Part shown: positions 33,083 to 44,035 of the stretch, one piece after another | How positions within the stretch are numbered: position 1 is the first letter of the stretch | Layout of the letters: each line of letters begins with the position of its first letter | Assembly: GCA_029891345.1 (NCBI GenBank) | Contig: CM057000.1 | Location: 126,393,338-126,457,337 of the forward strand | DNA length: 64,000 nucleotides | Source: Dryococelus australis | Taxonomy: Eukaryota > Arthropoda > Insecta > Phasmatodea > Phasmatidae | Direction: 5' to 3' | Position numbers and translations under genes: made by a program | The notes under the pieces: model-generated | Database searches by the model: none | What the model was told of the DNA's origin: nothing | Seen by the model: only the letters and a program-made list of their open reading frames with translations

Positions 33083-33941
33083 TGTTACGCGCTGCAGCTA
33101 GCACCGGCTGCGAGTCCTTGTTATGCACAGCCCGGGGATGACCCACCTCGGCCCTCCCCCCTTCCCTGGAACCACACGCTCGCTGCCTTGTTTCGCCCTT
33201 CTGGGAAGCCCTTGAATGAATGACAACGGTGAGACTCGCTGGGGTCACAGCTCCTCCTCCTCCCCCATTGAAGAAGCCGACACACGTACGGGAGGCGCAA
33301 GAATATTCTGGGGATTAGGACACTCGGCGCAGCCTAGAGATTGGCGAAATCTCTGGATAACAGCCTAATGGCCTTATAAATAGAAGCCACGGCAGGATTG
33401 CGAGTAGTCTTGTCGAAAGCCATTTAGCTGAGTGCGGGCGCGAAGTTAAATACGGTACGACTGCAGGTGAGGTGTTCGTGGTGTGAACGGACGAGAAGGC
33501 GTGGAACCCGACGAGTGACGGCTACAATGCGTGAGGGAACTCGGAGAACTCTAGAACATTGCGGACTGGCGAGACATGGACTAAACCGTGGTGGGACTGA
33601 ATGGTCGTGTAATGCGGATTTTGCTGTAAATATTAGAACTGTAAAATATGGACACATAATTTATAAAATAATTGAATAGGTTTTAACAATGTCTATTGTG
33701 TCTGATTATGAATTATTTGATTTCATCGGTGTCTTTAAGGAAATTAAAAATTGTATTAATTTAAGTCATTAGTTGCAAACAGTAAGTGGTGTCAATTTGT
33801 TGTAATATGTTGAGTCGAGACAATTTTGTTTGTAGTTAATGCAAATAAAATTACGAAATCATAATTAACTCTTTTATTTAATTAAAACCTCCATCCCTTA
33901 ACGAACTTGGTTTAGCCCACCGAGAGAAATAAATTGTAACA
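33083..33941 (+). mobile_element. Solo LTR of the Ty3/gypsy family, with 4-bp target duplication
   Basis: It runs from TGTTACGCGCTGC to ATAAATTGTAACA, 859 bp, with ATAT directly outside both ends (33079-33082 and 33942-33945). A TATA box TTATAAATAG lies near 33374 and AATAAA near 33843. It matches the LTR at 26555-27482 throughout and is the better preserved at its ends (TGTTAC/GTAACA inverted repeat). No internal region remains. Confidence 0.93.
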
Positions 33942-34182
33942 ATATACACAGAGTTCACAAATTGGAAGGACTCACACACACACACACACCTACAATCACA
34001 TATATACACACAGACAGGAAAGTGATTTCATAAGCCTTTCTTTCCTTAGGAAAGTAGGCTAATAACAATGTTGGATAATCAATACCAGTTTCAGAGCTGT
34101 AATGATCTTCTATTTAAGCTGTGAAATTATTATTTTTTTTTCATATGAATTCATGTGACAGAACGGAAATTTTTTATATATG
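33942..34182. other. No gene; short (CA)n
   Basis: (CA)n at about 33971-33987, then AT-rich sequence. Confidence 0.6.
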
Positions 34183-34423
34183 CTGCTCACAGTAAAGGAT
34201 CGCTTTGTAAAACCGTGCTTATAAGTTCATTTCAGCTTATACTTATATTTATGGTAATTTTTAATATATAGTCTAATATTGCCATATGTTTAACAAACAC
34301 AGTGTACGTGTATATTTTATAACGCTCCAAGTAAACGTCTGAGACCACAACAAAATAAGCTATGTTTTGTTATTATGCCTGTTGGGAGGGAAAAGTGCTC
34401 ACTTTTCCGTGAATAGCCCATAT
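34183..34423 (+). mobile_element. MITE family A copy, short (240-bp) subtype
   Basis: The right end (TGCCTGTTGGGAGGG, AAAAGTGCTCACTTTTCCGT, GAATAGCCCATA) matches the right end of 43407-43646. Internal words TTTTTAATATATAG and GTCTGAGACCACAACAA correspond to its interior. The left TIR is degraded (GCTCACAGTAAAG). Confidence 0.6.
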
Positions 34424-37400
34424 GGAGCAGTAGCCGTGTTCGAAACGGCCGCGAGACCATTATTCAGGTTACTAAATCGACCACGTGACCAAGTTTAGAC
34501 CTTAAATATTTGGGGTTTTGGGGTTGAAATTTACTGAGTTGAAGTAGCACACTAAATCCCCAAATAGGTCCGTAAAATCGTCTGCTGCTGTTTATTTACG
34601 TTTTATTTCCCACGTTGTGGTGGAAATGTCGGTATTTACTGCTAATGAAACGCTTCACAATACATGCACGTGAAAAATGGAAACTCAGGGTTCTACGTGA
34701 TGCTTTTTTTAAAAATAACATTCGTATGTTGTATAAAAAAAAGAGTCTATCGGTTGTTATTTAAAATGGAATGTTAATTGCAGGGAGCAACGAAATAACG
34801 AGAAAATTGATATCAGCTAGAAAGAAATATGATCAGGTATTCACAAGACATAGGTTTTACGTGAAAAATGCTTGGGAGAAAGTTAATTATTGATAGGGTA
34901 ACAAACAAGCAAAATAACTTTGAATTTCCACGAGCCTGTAGGTTCTAACTTTATCGCATGTAGCGCCGCTAAAAGTCGTCCGAAACCATCCACTATAAAT
35001 TCCTAAACGCTAGTTCCCCGATTTTGCCATTTCGGACGCGGCAAGTGTTGGAGACCGAGATGTATGCATCTCTCAGGATCAGTTTCCATCCCGCTGCTAA
35101 TACCTCTAACTGATGTTCGAGCTGGTCGATGAAGAAGGGGGGCGGGGGAAAAGACGACCGTCCTCGGAAACAATCTGGCAACAACGTCAGGCGGTCGCCT
35201 GGAGAAGGGCGTGCGAAGGGGTTGGGAGGGGGAATCTGTCACTCCCGGGAACATGTTGGAGACTGCACTGCGCCGCGTGGAGTTCCAGATATTCCCAGAA
35301 TACAGGTACAAGGAGAACGCGCTGTCTGTTGGAGGCACAAAACTCTGTGTTTGCAAATATCATCACTTGTAACATTCCAACACAGTTTTTAACTATAATT
35401 CCTTTCGTAACGCTCGTCAGTTTCAGTTGAGGCAAGGCTACATAAAATCTTACATTATAGTAAGTCGTTGCATAATTCGAAGCCTAAAGTAATTTCGGTT
35501 CAATTTTTGGCCAAGTTGAACAACATGTCGCAAAGGACTATACCATAGGTTCTTACCATGTGAATATTGTCTAATAGCATAAATAGGTTTTCCTTACTCG
35601 TGGATCAGAAAACATTTCCAAAATCGGTAATTTTTATATTACTAGTACGATGCCCCAAACAACACAGGAAAAAAATTCCCTAACCATCCCGCTTATCTAG
35701 TTATCACGTACGTAGCGTTTCTCAAATTAATTAATTGATTCACTTTTATGTACTACAGGAAACAAGTAGCAGTATGTTTTTTTCATATTGCATTGCTTCT
35801 GGATCAAAGATAAGTTACTCGTCAGTCTGCAGTAGTCCACTAACGCTCTACAACTTATACATATATGCCTAGTAGTGAGATGAATGGGACATTGAAATTA
35901 CTTTAAACAAGAAAACAAGTTGTTAATACAGTGCTAAAATAACACACTTCCTCATGATCCTGAGTCTAGCTAAGTTCGTCATTAAATGAAAGAATGGAAA
36001 TTTAATTCTTAATTGTTTTGTGTGTTAACTTTATTATGAGCATGGTAGAATACCTGCCGTCCGAATCTTCACGTGTCACACACACTGTACAAGTTTAGTA
36101 CTTTATCTGCTTCACTTCTCTTCTGACTAATGCACGTAAAGAATACTTAAATTATTAGCTTCTCTACTTGTTTAGTTCTTACACTCTAGAAAACTCACTA
36201 TGAATTTGTTCGTCAAATGAATCTTTTCGAGTCATCTCGTAACTCTTTGTGATCAATACTCTGGTTACAGATTACCTCAAAGTCCAACGACTCGCAGGCA
36301 GATACCCTCTTCTGCCAGCCAGTAAACTAGAACATTTAACAAGTGCAAACCAAAAAAATATTTATATGCAGTTTACACGCCCCTGTATGATTCAGTGTCG
36401 GTGTATAAAACATGGAATATTTAATAATATGTCTTTGGTTTCCTTTCCCCAGACTGTACCACTCCTTAATTTGTCATTCACACGTAGCACACGCTTACGC
36501 AGAATGTAGTTCAATCATATGGATACGCTCTTAGTTCATGTGTGTTTTATTCCAAAAATGTGTATTTACATTTTCGAAACTGTATAGATCTTCATGTGAA
36601 AATAATTGCCAGAGCAGTACAAAGTCGGCTATTTCAATAATACATATACCTCATCCCCAAAAAATAGCCACTATCCCCACCATCTTCGTATTCCTGTCAT
36701 CACGCATATTATCTACGACATACATGATACAGTTCCAAAATTTTCACGTACAACACATTCGCAAGTTCCTGCACCAGTACTGTTACACAAATAATGCACA
36801 CCTATGAATTATATATATATATTTATTTAAACACATTGGTATATAATATACTGCACATGATGTTTCTGACAGTACACATGTCGTTATAGAAAAGAGAATA
36901 ACTTTTCACATTCCAAGCATCAGATCTAGTCTCACTCATACATTCAGCCAATTGATGTATATGTTATATTAACTCGTAAGATAAGCAGCAACTTGAATGA
37001 GTTACGTGATTAAGGCTACGACTAACCCCTTGTGAGGAAATTCTTCGTTTTCGCGTCATAATTTCGGATTCATAGTAACTTCTGTCAAAGTACGATTATA
37101 GCAAATTTATATTTTACGAGTTTTTTAAATATTTTTTTTATTTTTTGTGTGTAATTTGAATTGTGTGTTATCTGCTTGTTATAAAATGTTGAGTGTGCGT
37201 GAGTGTGTGCTTATATGTAAAATTGATATTTTTCTCGACCATGGTATAGTTGAAAACCAGCAGCAGGTGAATATTTCAAAACGGGCGCAGTCGTCTTGCA
37301 ATACATTTCTAGGCAGACGTAACCAGGCCAGATCCTCCCTTGGCAGTGTCCTCTGTTAGTGGTGATGGCGCCGACAACAAAGGACCTTCCTCATTATAGC

Positions 37401-38508
37401 AGCGATAAAACGGCGGCTGCCTCCTTCCTGAGGATAGGTCACCGGGGTCTCACAATCCTTCCCAGAAGGCGAAATCTCATAACGCAGCATATAAGATCGG
37501 CAGACATCAAATATTAGCTAATATGATCGACGGACAGAAATAACGATTGCAGCTACAGTCGCCCAACCATTCCACACGAAACCTAGCCGCACGAGAATGA
37601 CTCTCCACACAGCTGACTCCACACATATCCGAATGCACTCAAACACACTAGACTGATTCCTTCACCAGTTCCACACCGATCTTTTTGTTTTCCAAACCCT
37701 TGGCAAAATAATACGATGCAGTATTGTAGGAAACCAGTGTGAAATCAGGCGGTGGGTTTACTCCTGCGAGTAAAAACCTGTGGTATTTTACGTAATGTAT
37801 GGGGTTTTTCCGGGTGCTACCGAGAATAGAAGAAGCAAGCTCCTTCTGATGCAAACTTCCCGTTGTAGTGATGGAAAATTATTGGTAGTGACCTCCATTG
37901 CAGTGTGGAGGGTTCGGGCCTCGTTCGAATAACAATATGGAAATAATTACAGTGGGGTTGAGCAAGCCTGTGTTTGCGATGTAGTGAATAAACGTGATTG
38001 CCAAGGTAACGTTTATAAATTCTGAACCAAAGAATGTATATTAATAAGTCAATAATTTTGAAAATTGTATGTACGAACCTGTAAGAAGTTGATCAGCACA
38101 TCCAGAGAACAGGTAGGTAAGTACAAAATAATATCTTCTGACGGCGTCCTCTTAATGGTGTGTGCTGTAAGAACACTCTTGCACCAAACTATACACTTAT
38201 CAATTCACACAAAGTTCAAAAATAAAAAAATTAAATAAAATTTTATAGATTAATTCAATTAAATTAATTTTACCAATCAATCAAATTCTAGCAAATTATA
38301 TTTTATCGGATTAATATCATATTAAGGATTAATCCGATCAATTAATTTAATATCAAATTTATAATCCGATTAATCAAAACCTGGCTATGACATTCTAGTG
38401 AAAATGTAATGCTGACCAGAAACTTCTTGAAACCTTAAGTCCGCCAACAATAAAGTGCCGTTGAACTAAATATTCAGCTGTCACCAGCACATTGGAGCAT
38501 TAACGAAA
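34424..38508. other. Anonymous sequence, no gene recognised
   Basis: Largely AT-rich. A GC-rich patch at 35030-35300 has overlapping frames of up to 117 codons on both strands with biased Arg/Pro/Gly composition and no motif. TGTTGGAGAC occurs twice there (35046 and 35253). An ATTAATCCGAT-rich low-complexity stretch lies at 38230-38380. Confidence 0.5.
37870..37935 (+). repeat. Possible tRNA-like SINE remnant
   Basis: TTGGTAGTGACCTCC, then GTGTGGAGGGTTCGGGCCTC, with A-box-like and B-box-like spacing. Weak evidence. Confidence 0.3.
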
Positions 38509-38631
38509 ATGGAAGTACCATTAGAGTTCCCAGGTTTAACTAAGGTGTTGGGGAAGATGAAAAGGCAGGTAACAATTGTATTAAAAGAAAACCCCAAACC
38601 ATATGTGCAGTCAGTTCCTAGAGTTGTAGCT
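38509..38631 (+). pseudogene. Fragment of a Ty3/gypsy reverse transcriptase
   Basis: An open frame reads LEFPGLTKVLGKMKRQVTIVL then KENPKPYVQSVPRVVA. The pattern GLGK-K-x-TI-L-x-x-x-KPY-x-x-x-PR-V is the usual lead-in to the gypsy RT domain. The similarity stops after the PRVVA segment. The sequence downstream to the MITE at 38.92 kb stays open in another frame (38667-38936) but is not recognisable RT. No LTR lies next to it. Confidence 0.6.
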
Positions 38632-38916
38632 ATTTGCTTCCATTTTGGCTCTTTTAACACTTTGAGGTGTATGAGAACTCATGCTACTGCAACTACCTCG
38701 ACCTCCATCACGGAAGGACTGGTGTTTTGGCGAACAATTGGATAATTTATGTTTTCGTGTCGGACAGCATTTGCGACGCGGCCAAGCGGTCAGAAAAATT
38801 TCCAGTGAAAGACGCCACGAACATGTTCGATGCTATGCTAAAGCGTTTCGGATCGCCAGTGGGGACAAGACTGTGGGAAAGAGTCGTTGTTTTAGTAAAT
38901 TTCACACGAAAGAAGC

Positions 38917-39347
38917 ATAAAGGCTGTTCACGATAAAGTGAACACTTTTGAAATCAACCTTCGAAAAAAAATCACTGCCCCTGCCTGCATACATTTTAAC
39001 GGGCGCACTAAGTGACATGCGCCCAGTAAAGTTGGTACCGATGGATGGAAAGTATGTCCATATGTTAACGTCGAATGGAAAGTGTTAGGTAACCATTTTT
39101 TTTATCTTAAATTATTTCTTTCGATTTCTGTCTTTTCTTTATGCATCGAAGTATGAAAACGAGCAGATTTGTGAAATATTTAGTTTTCTAATAATTTCAC
39201 AGTTTTACTTGACCGACGCACGAATAAAGTGATGAGGCCCATAGCAATGTTAATATCACATAAGGCGGAAGGATACACAACATGCATACAAGTAGATCTT
39301 AAGCAGGGCTATCAAAAGTGCTCATTTTACCGTGAACGGCATATATA
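38917..39347 (-). mobile_element. MITE family A copy, long (~420-bp) subtype
   Basis: The left end GGCTGTTCACGATAAAGTG (38922) and right end CATTTTACCGTGAACGGC (ending 39340) are inverted repeats. The interior matches the reverse complement of 48866-49290 throughout: TTTTAACGGGCGCACTAAGTG, GGTTACCTAACACTTTCC-type text, TAATTTCACAGTTTTACTTG, AAGCAGGGCTATCAAAAGTG. No coding capacity. Confidence 0.85.
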
Positions 39348-39349
39348 TT

Positions 39350-39778
39350 CCATTCACGGTTACTTCAGCCTTTTCTGAAGCCATGCTAATGTGCTACTTC
39401 CAGGATATTCCTCCGCCTCGTGCAAACTAAGCTTAACTACTAATCCTGGAGAATTACACCACAGGGACAACGCACCACATTCGTGCGCATTAAGTGTAAC
39501 AGTATTTTGTATAAGGACTATTTCTCACTAGGAGCTACCAACATACCTATTTTCTCCCTGATTTTTATTCAGATTATTTATAAGTGAAGCATTATAATTC
39601 ATAGATAACATACGAATAACATTTCCGTTCAACAGGAAAAAAGTAACTTTTGTGAACACAAGTATAAAACGGTTTTGATTGAGGGCGTATTAAGGAGATA
39701 ACTAAACACGTCATGTATTGGGAGATTTTTCAAAGGTTTGATTCAAAAAAGGGCGAAGAAACCGTGAATGGACTATAC
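39350..39778 (-). mobile_element. MITE family B copy, best preserved
   Basis: The left end CCATTCACGGTTACTTC and right end GAAGAAACCGTGAATGG (39755-39771) are near-perfect inverted repeats, and ACTATA extends the right end to the shared TATAG start. It is about 425 bp, non-coding, and lies only 9 bp from a family A copy. Copies at 16549 and 29162 are in the opposite orientation. Confidence 0.85.
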
Positions 39779-40670
39779 CACAGGCTAGTGCGTACAGAAT
39801 ATTTCTGTGTGTCGGGTTTTCCAGATCGCCTTATATAATATTCAGTTCGCGCATCATGGCTGCCAGCTCGCTTCGTTTCGCAGGCCAGCATATACGTCGG
39901 ACTGCTGTCGGACGCAGGAGAAGTTCGTTTACATGTTTGGTTTTCCCAGTGGTGTCCTTGTACGCGTCGTTTTTTTTTTTTTTACGTCCAGCTGACAAGA
40001 GGGCGCCAGGCTGACAGGTTATTTGAAGGGAGGCTTTAACAACCCCATCCCTCGTGCTGGTCCGGGTTTTTGTGCCTCGAAAGTGGACTGCTCATGTTCT
40101 GGAACAGCCAAGTTCCGGGACAGGCAGGTTAAGAGAAAAAAATTATGCTTGTCCTCGTGAGAAAATATAATTAATTCCTTTGTGTAACTTCAGAGATGGA
40201 AAAGCGGTTTGTTAGATTTCCGTTAGTTTTAAATTGATAAGGCAGTCATTAACCTCGCTTAGTTTACTATAAACCAGAAGAACACTTTTCCCCAGCTACC
40301 AGCGTTTAGTAGCATCATGTTAACCTCTACGGGTGATACCTCTAGTTGAAAAACAATATGTAAATCATGATTTCGTGAGACCTAGCTTTTAACTAGACTT
40401 GTGTTCACAGATAATTTTGCACTTTTATAGCAACTCTTGTAAAATGTCACTGCCTAAACGTGCATATGTTAGTTACGAAAGAGGGGGAATTAGTTAAATG
40501 TTTTGATGTTGAATTAAAAAAGTTAGGTAAAGTTTTAAAATGAATAAAATAATTTATTTTACTTTCTTTCTTTACATGATGCATATAATAATTTTTTTTT
40601 TCATATTTACTTATCTAACAAAATATTTTATAGTTTCACTTGAGTGGCGGATAAATAAAGCGATAAATAA
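39779..40670. other. No gene recognised
   Basis: A GC-richer start (39800-40130) with poly(T) at about 39970, then AT-rich sequence. Confidence 0.5.
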
Positions 40671-40671
40671 A

Positions 40672-40871
40672 AACTCGAGTGGGGAGTGAACCCACGGCGA
40701 GGCAACACTCTCCGAGTGACGGGTAGGCGCCATCCCCGGACACGACATGAAATGAGACCCTAGGATCGAGCGGCATCGTCCAGTGCGAGTCCCACATGCA
40801 AATATCCGGGAGCGAACCCGCTGGGGATCGAAATCGGATCGCCGTGGTGGGAGTCGAGCGCCCTAGCCACT
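40672..40871 (-). mobile_element. tRNA-derived SINE (minus strand), possibly dimeric
   Basis: Minus strand from 40871: AAGTGGCTAGGGCGCTCGAC (A box), GATTTCGATCCCC (B box), GGATATTTGCATGTGGGACTCG and GGACGATGCCGCTCGATC (family body), then a second tRNA-like block with GTGGGTTCACTCCCC near 40685. The two B boxes suggest a fused or dimeric unit. Confidence 0.7.
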
Positions 40872-41115
40872 TTTTTTTAAAATAAAAATAGATTTATTAT
40901 CACACACGATATACAGAGGCGATTACCCTTAACCTATTATATACAGTACACATCCAACCCACAATGTAAACAATTACAAAATACTCAATAAAATATCTAC
41001 ACAATTTTTTTCATAGGGGCACAAAACGATGTGTCAATTGGTTTTACTGACAAAGTCGATGAACTCATAAAAAATTATCTAACGTGAGAGGCAGCGCTGC
41101 ACCACCGCGGCCCTA
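40872..41115. repeat. Dispersed repeat shared with 17.26-17.77 kb
   Basis: CGATATACAGAGGCGATTACCCTTAACC, CAGTACACATCCAACCCACAATG, CATAGGGGCACAAAACGAT, TGGTTTTACTGACAAAGTCGA and TTATCTAACGTGAGAGGCAGCG all have counterparts in the same order at 17295-17770. Confidence 0.7.
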
Positions 41116-41129
41116 GTATTGTGACAAGA

Positions 41130-41236
41130 CTCATGGCAATGCTCGTTCTACACATCGCGGAGATGTAAACACTGTGCGTACAAGTAGATTTCAAGCAGGG
41201 CTTTGAAAAGTGCTCAGTTTACGGCGGAAAGCTTAT
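41130..41236 (-). mobile_element. MITE family A fragment
   Basis: CAATGCTCGTTCTACACATC, GCGTACAAGTAGATTTCAAGCAGGGCTTTGAAAAGTGCTCAG matches the right-hand ~95 bp of the copy at 38917-39347. The terminal CGTGAAC is mutated. Confidence 0.65.
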
Positions 41237-43406
41237 ATGTCGCGGTTTCGTCCTGCAGTGCCAGAAATGTTAGTACGGTTATAAAGGGCCATGAAGGCAT
41301 CACATTCCCCGTCAGATTCCAAAAAGGTAAAAGAAAAATCGTTCATGGAAGCAAAAAAATTAGGTTAGACAGGACGGCAGGAAAGTTTTCCTGGTCGAGG
41401 CCGTTATGCAACAGGAAAATTCAACATTTTACTTTACGTTTGCTTTCCGACATGTTGTTTCTTATGGAGCTTGACACAATGGGACTTTCTAAGGTAAAGT
41501 CAAGCACTCGGTTAACTGTACGATTTCTAAAATCTAAATTTAAAGTTAAAGTCAAGCAGCCATTTTGCCGAGAATCTAACAGAAGTTATGTGGAAAGTGC
41601 GTTTTTTTTTTTAAATTGTAATTTAAAAAATGACAAACGAATACATTGTGATGAGGAAATATATCAATCGGCATATTTTAATAAAGTAAACAAATGAGTT
41701 TTTTTGTTATGAAATAAACTTTTAATATAAATTTGAAGCCTATTTTTAAAACAAGTACGTAAAATGCATTCCTGGATAATATCATTATTATTTTCACAAC
41801 AAGATACACATTTTTGATGAAGCTCACAGAACCGATGTCCAATTGTCTGAACTCTGACTTTACAGTATTGTATTGTGTATTGGTTGTTTTGTCAGAGGGG
41901 AAACGTAGAGTCAGATGCGGAGGTTTTGTATTGTGTAAGAAGCGTTAGTAGCGGCGCGTGGAGACAGGGGATTAGCGGCGCGTGAGCAGTTTATGAAGAC
42001 GTCAACTTGATGGTGTACGTCATGGGCAGGAGAAGCAGGCACCACCATGAAGCACAACAAGCGGTTTGCAGCCGCTTCGCGTGACGGCGGCCAATCACGC
42101 GGGTCTTCGGGCCGCACCACCCCTGGCTGCCATTGCCACCCCCCCTGCGTTCTTCGGGTAGCGTGACCATCAGGTCGTCGCGAGGAGCTGGTCTCAAGGC
42201 GAGGGGTGGGATGGGGGTGTAAATTCCAACCCCCACCCCACAACAGTATTTTTATACCCCCCCACCCACCCTCTCCCCCTCTTCTACCAACGACAGGCGC
42301 CACCACGCTGCGACTCATTCATGATGGAGATTGATGGCGTTTCGCGCCCGACCAAGTTTTTTTTTTTTTTTCCAACCACCTCTACCTATTTACCAGGCAC
42401 GGCAAGTCATACGCATAGAAAAAACCGTCCACGTCTGCCGACATTTTTTACACCGAACTTTATTCCGAAAATTACGTCGTGTACTTCGCCTGGTGTTGAG
42501 GCGAGAATTACGTCGTTCAACTGCCCAGCGATTGTCTTTGCGATAAATTCCTTTAGTCGCGTGTAAATCCCTTCTGCAATCGTCGCACGGAATTCTGCGG
42601 GGTAGCAATCAGATGCTTGGTAAAATAAAAACTCGTTCATCTACCTAATGTTCAGTTTACTTCCTAAGAGCGAAAGTTATTTATTTCTGGTGGCACAGGA
42701 ATACAAGCCTGAGTTCGTATTTACTACTTTTGTATAAAAAAATTTTTTTATTGTGAATATCGTCGAAACGAACCACAGCAACGTTCTTCGGACTGCCAGC
42801 GTCTGCACGTGAGGAATTTTGCCAAAGCCAATACGTGCAACTATTCCATTATTATAGGCTATTGCTACGCTTATGCTGACAGGTTCGTATCTTCAGTGCA
42901 ATGAAAGCACTCCTTACAATAGTAATATTGTTCGAAGGACTGCTAAATAATACGTGGCAGTAGTTTCTCAACGTCACAACACCGTAAATGATTAGTGTAA
43001 GGGATGCAAACTCTTAAACTGTTCTCTAAGGCAATATGCAATATTAGAAACCATGCGCCAATACAGCTCTTTCGCAATGAAGCTATACTTGTGTTCCGAG
43101 GATCGGTACGCTTGTAAACATTGCGGTGAGGAAGTATTTTTATCTTCCAGTGTTCTGCAAACAAGATATGTTTCTATAATCGTACAGCCATTTTCACATG
43201 CAGTGTGAAATCAACATAACTAATATTACACCCGAACATAAACAACTCGTAAATATTTCCCCACGCCAACTTTAGAAGATTCCGTCGTAAAAAAAAAACT
43301 CTTTTATATACGGAATATTAAGAAGAAAATCATGCTATTATAACTCAAAATCAATGTGCACTAAATTATAGAATTAAAATTCCCATTTTCCTATAAGTAC
43401 ATCCTG
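41237..43406. other. No gene recognised
   Basis: The open frame 41203-41697 (164 codons) starts inside the MITE fragment and has no motif. A GC-rich patch at 41940-42320 with C-runs near 42220-42285 gives a 135-codon minus-strand frame of low complexity. A 77-codon minus frame (42407-42640) looks protein-like in composition but is unrecognised. Confidence 0.5.
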
Positions 43407-43646
43407 TATAGGCCATTCACGGTAAAGTGAGCACTTTTTAAGGCCCTTCCAATTTTTTCTTTTAAGCCAGTTTTTATATGTAATCCATTTTTAATGTCAG
43501 CATTGTCACGCGACTAATAAATACGGTGTATACTTCCACCACTCTCAAAAGTTAATGTCTGAGGCAGCAATAAAACATATTTATTAATGCTTAATGCCTG
43601 TTGGGAGGCCCTTAAAAGGTGCTCACTTTATCGTGAACAGTCTATA
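43407..43646 (+). mobile_element. MITE family A copy, short (240-bp) subtype
   Basis: TATAGGCCATTCACGGTAAA at the left and TTTATCGTGAACAGTCTATA at the right form a ~25-bp inverted repeat. GTGAGCACTTTT is mirrored by AAAAGGTGCTCAC. The interior differs from the 420-bp subtype and matches 34183-34423. Confidence 0.85.
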
Positions 43647-44035
43647 GGAGAGTTACTTATGTTCGAAACTTAAAAATTCAAATAAGAAAATCTGAACCAT
43701 TCCACTCAGTAAAGTACGATACTCTTGACGCGTTGTATGGCACTTAAACCTGACTGTAACGTGCAGGCAGAGACAAAGAAGTAACTCCGCTGCGTGTTCT
43801 CCAGATTCTGCGTTACGTTTTATTGCAAACCCAAGCTGTTCCATTCTTCTCGTGCTTTATGGAGGCAGAGATAGAGCTACGTTGCAGCACTATATACTGC
43901 CTGTACACTGGGAAAACATAAATTTGACCGGTAAACTTCGTTAGATGATATCTCGTGGAACAAAATGGTGCGAAACAGTTAACGAATTACTAAACATCCA
44001 GTTTCCTAGCTAATCCTAGCTGCACTGTTTGGAAA
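43647..44035. other. No gene recognised
   Basis: Anonymous AT-rich sequence. Confidence 0.5.

Noticed and set aside
34993-35435. Overlapping frames of 80-117 codons on both strands
   Set aside because: GC-rich sequence with few stops in any frame; no motif in any of them.
41203-41697. 164-codon plus-strand frame
   Set aside because: Starts inside a MITE fragment and shows no motif or regular composition.
41911-42318. 135-codon minus-strand frame
   Set aside because: Gly/Pro/Arg-rich translation of a GC- and C-run-rich patch; overlapping frames are equally open.
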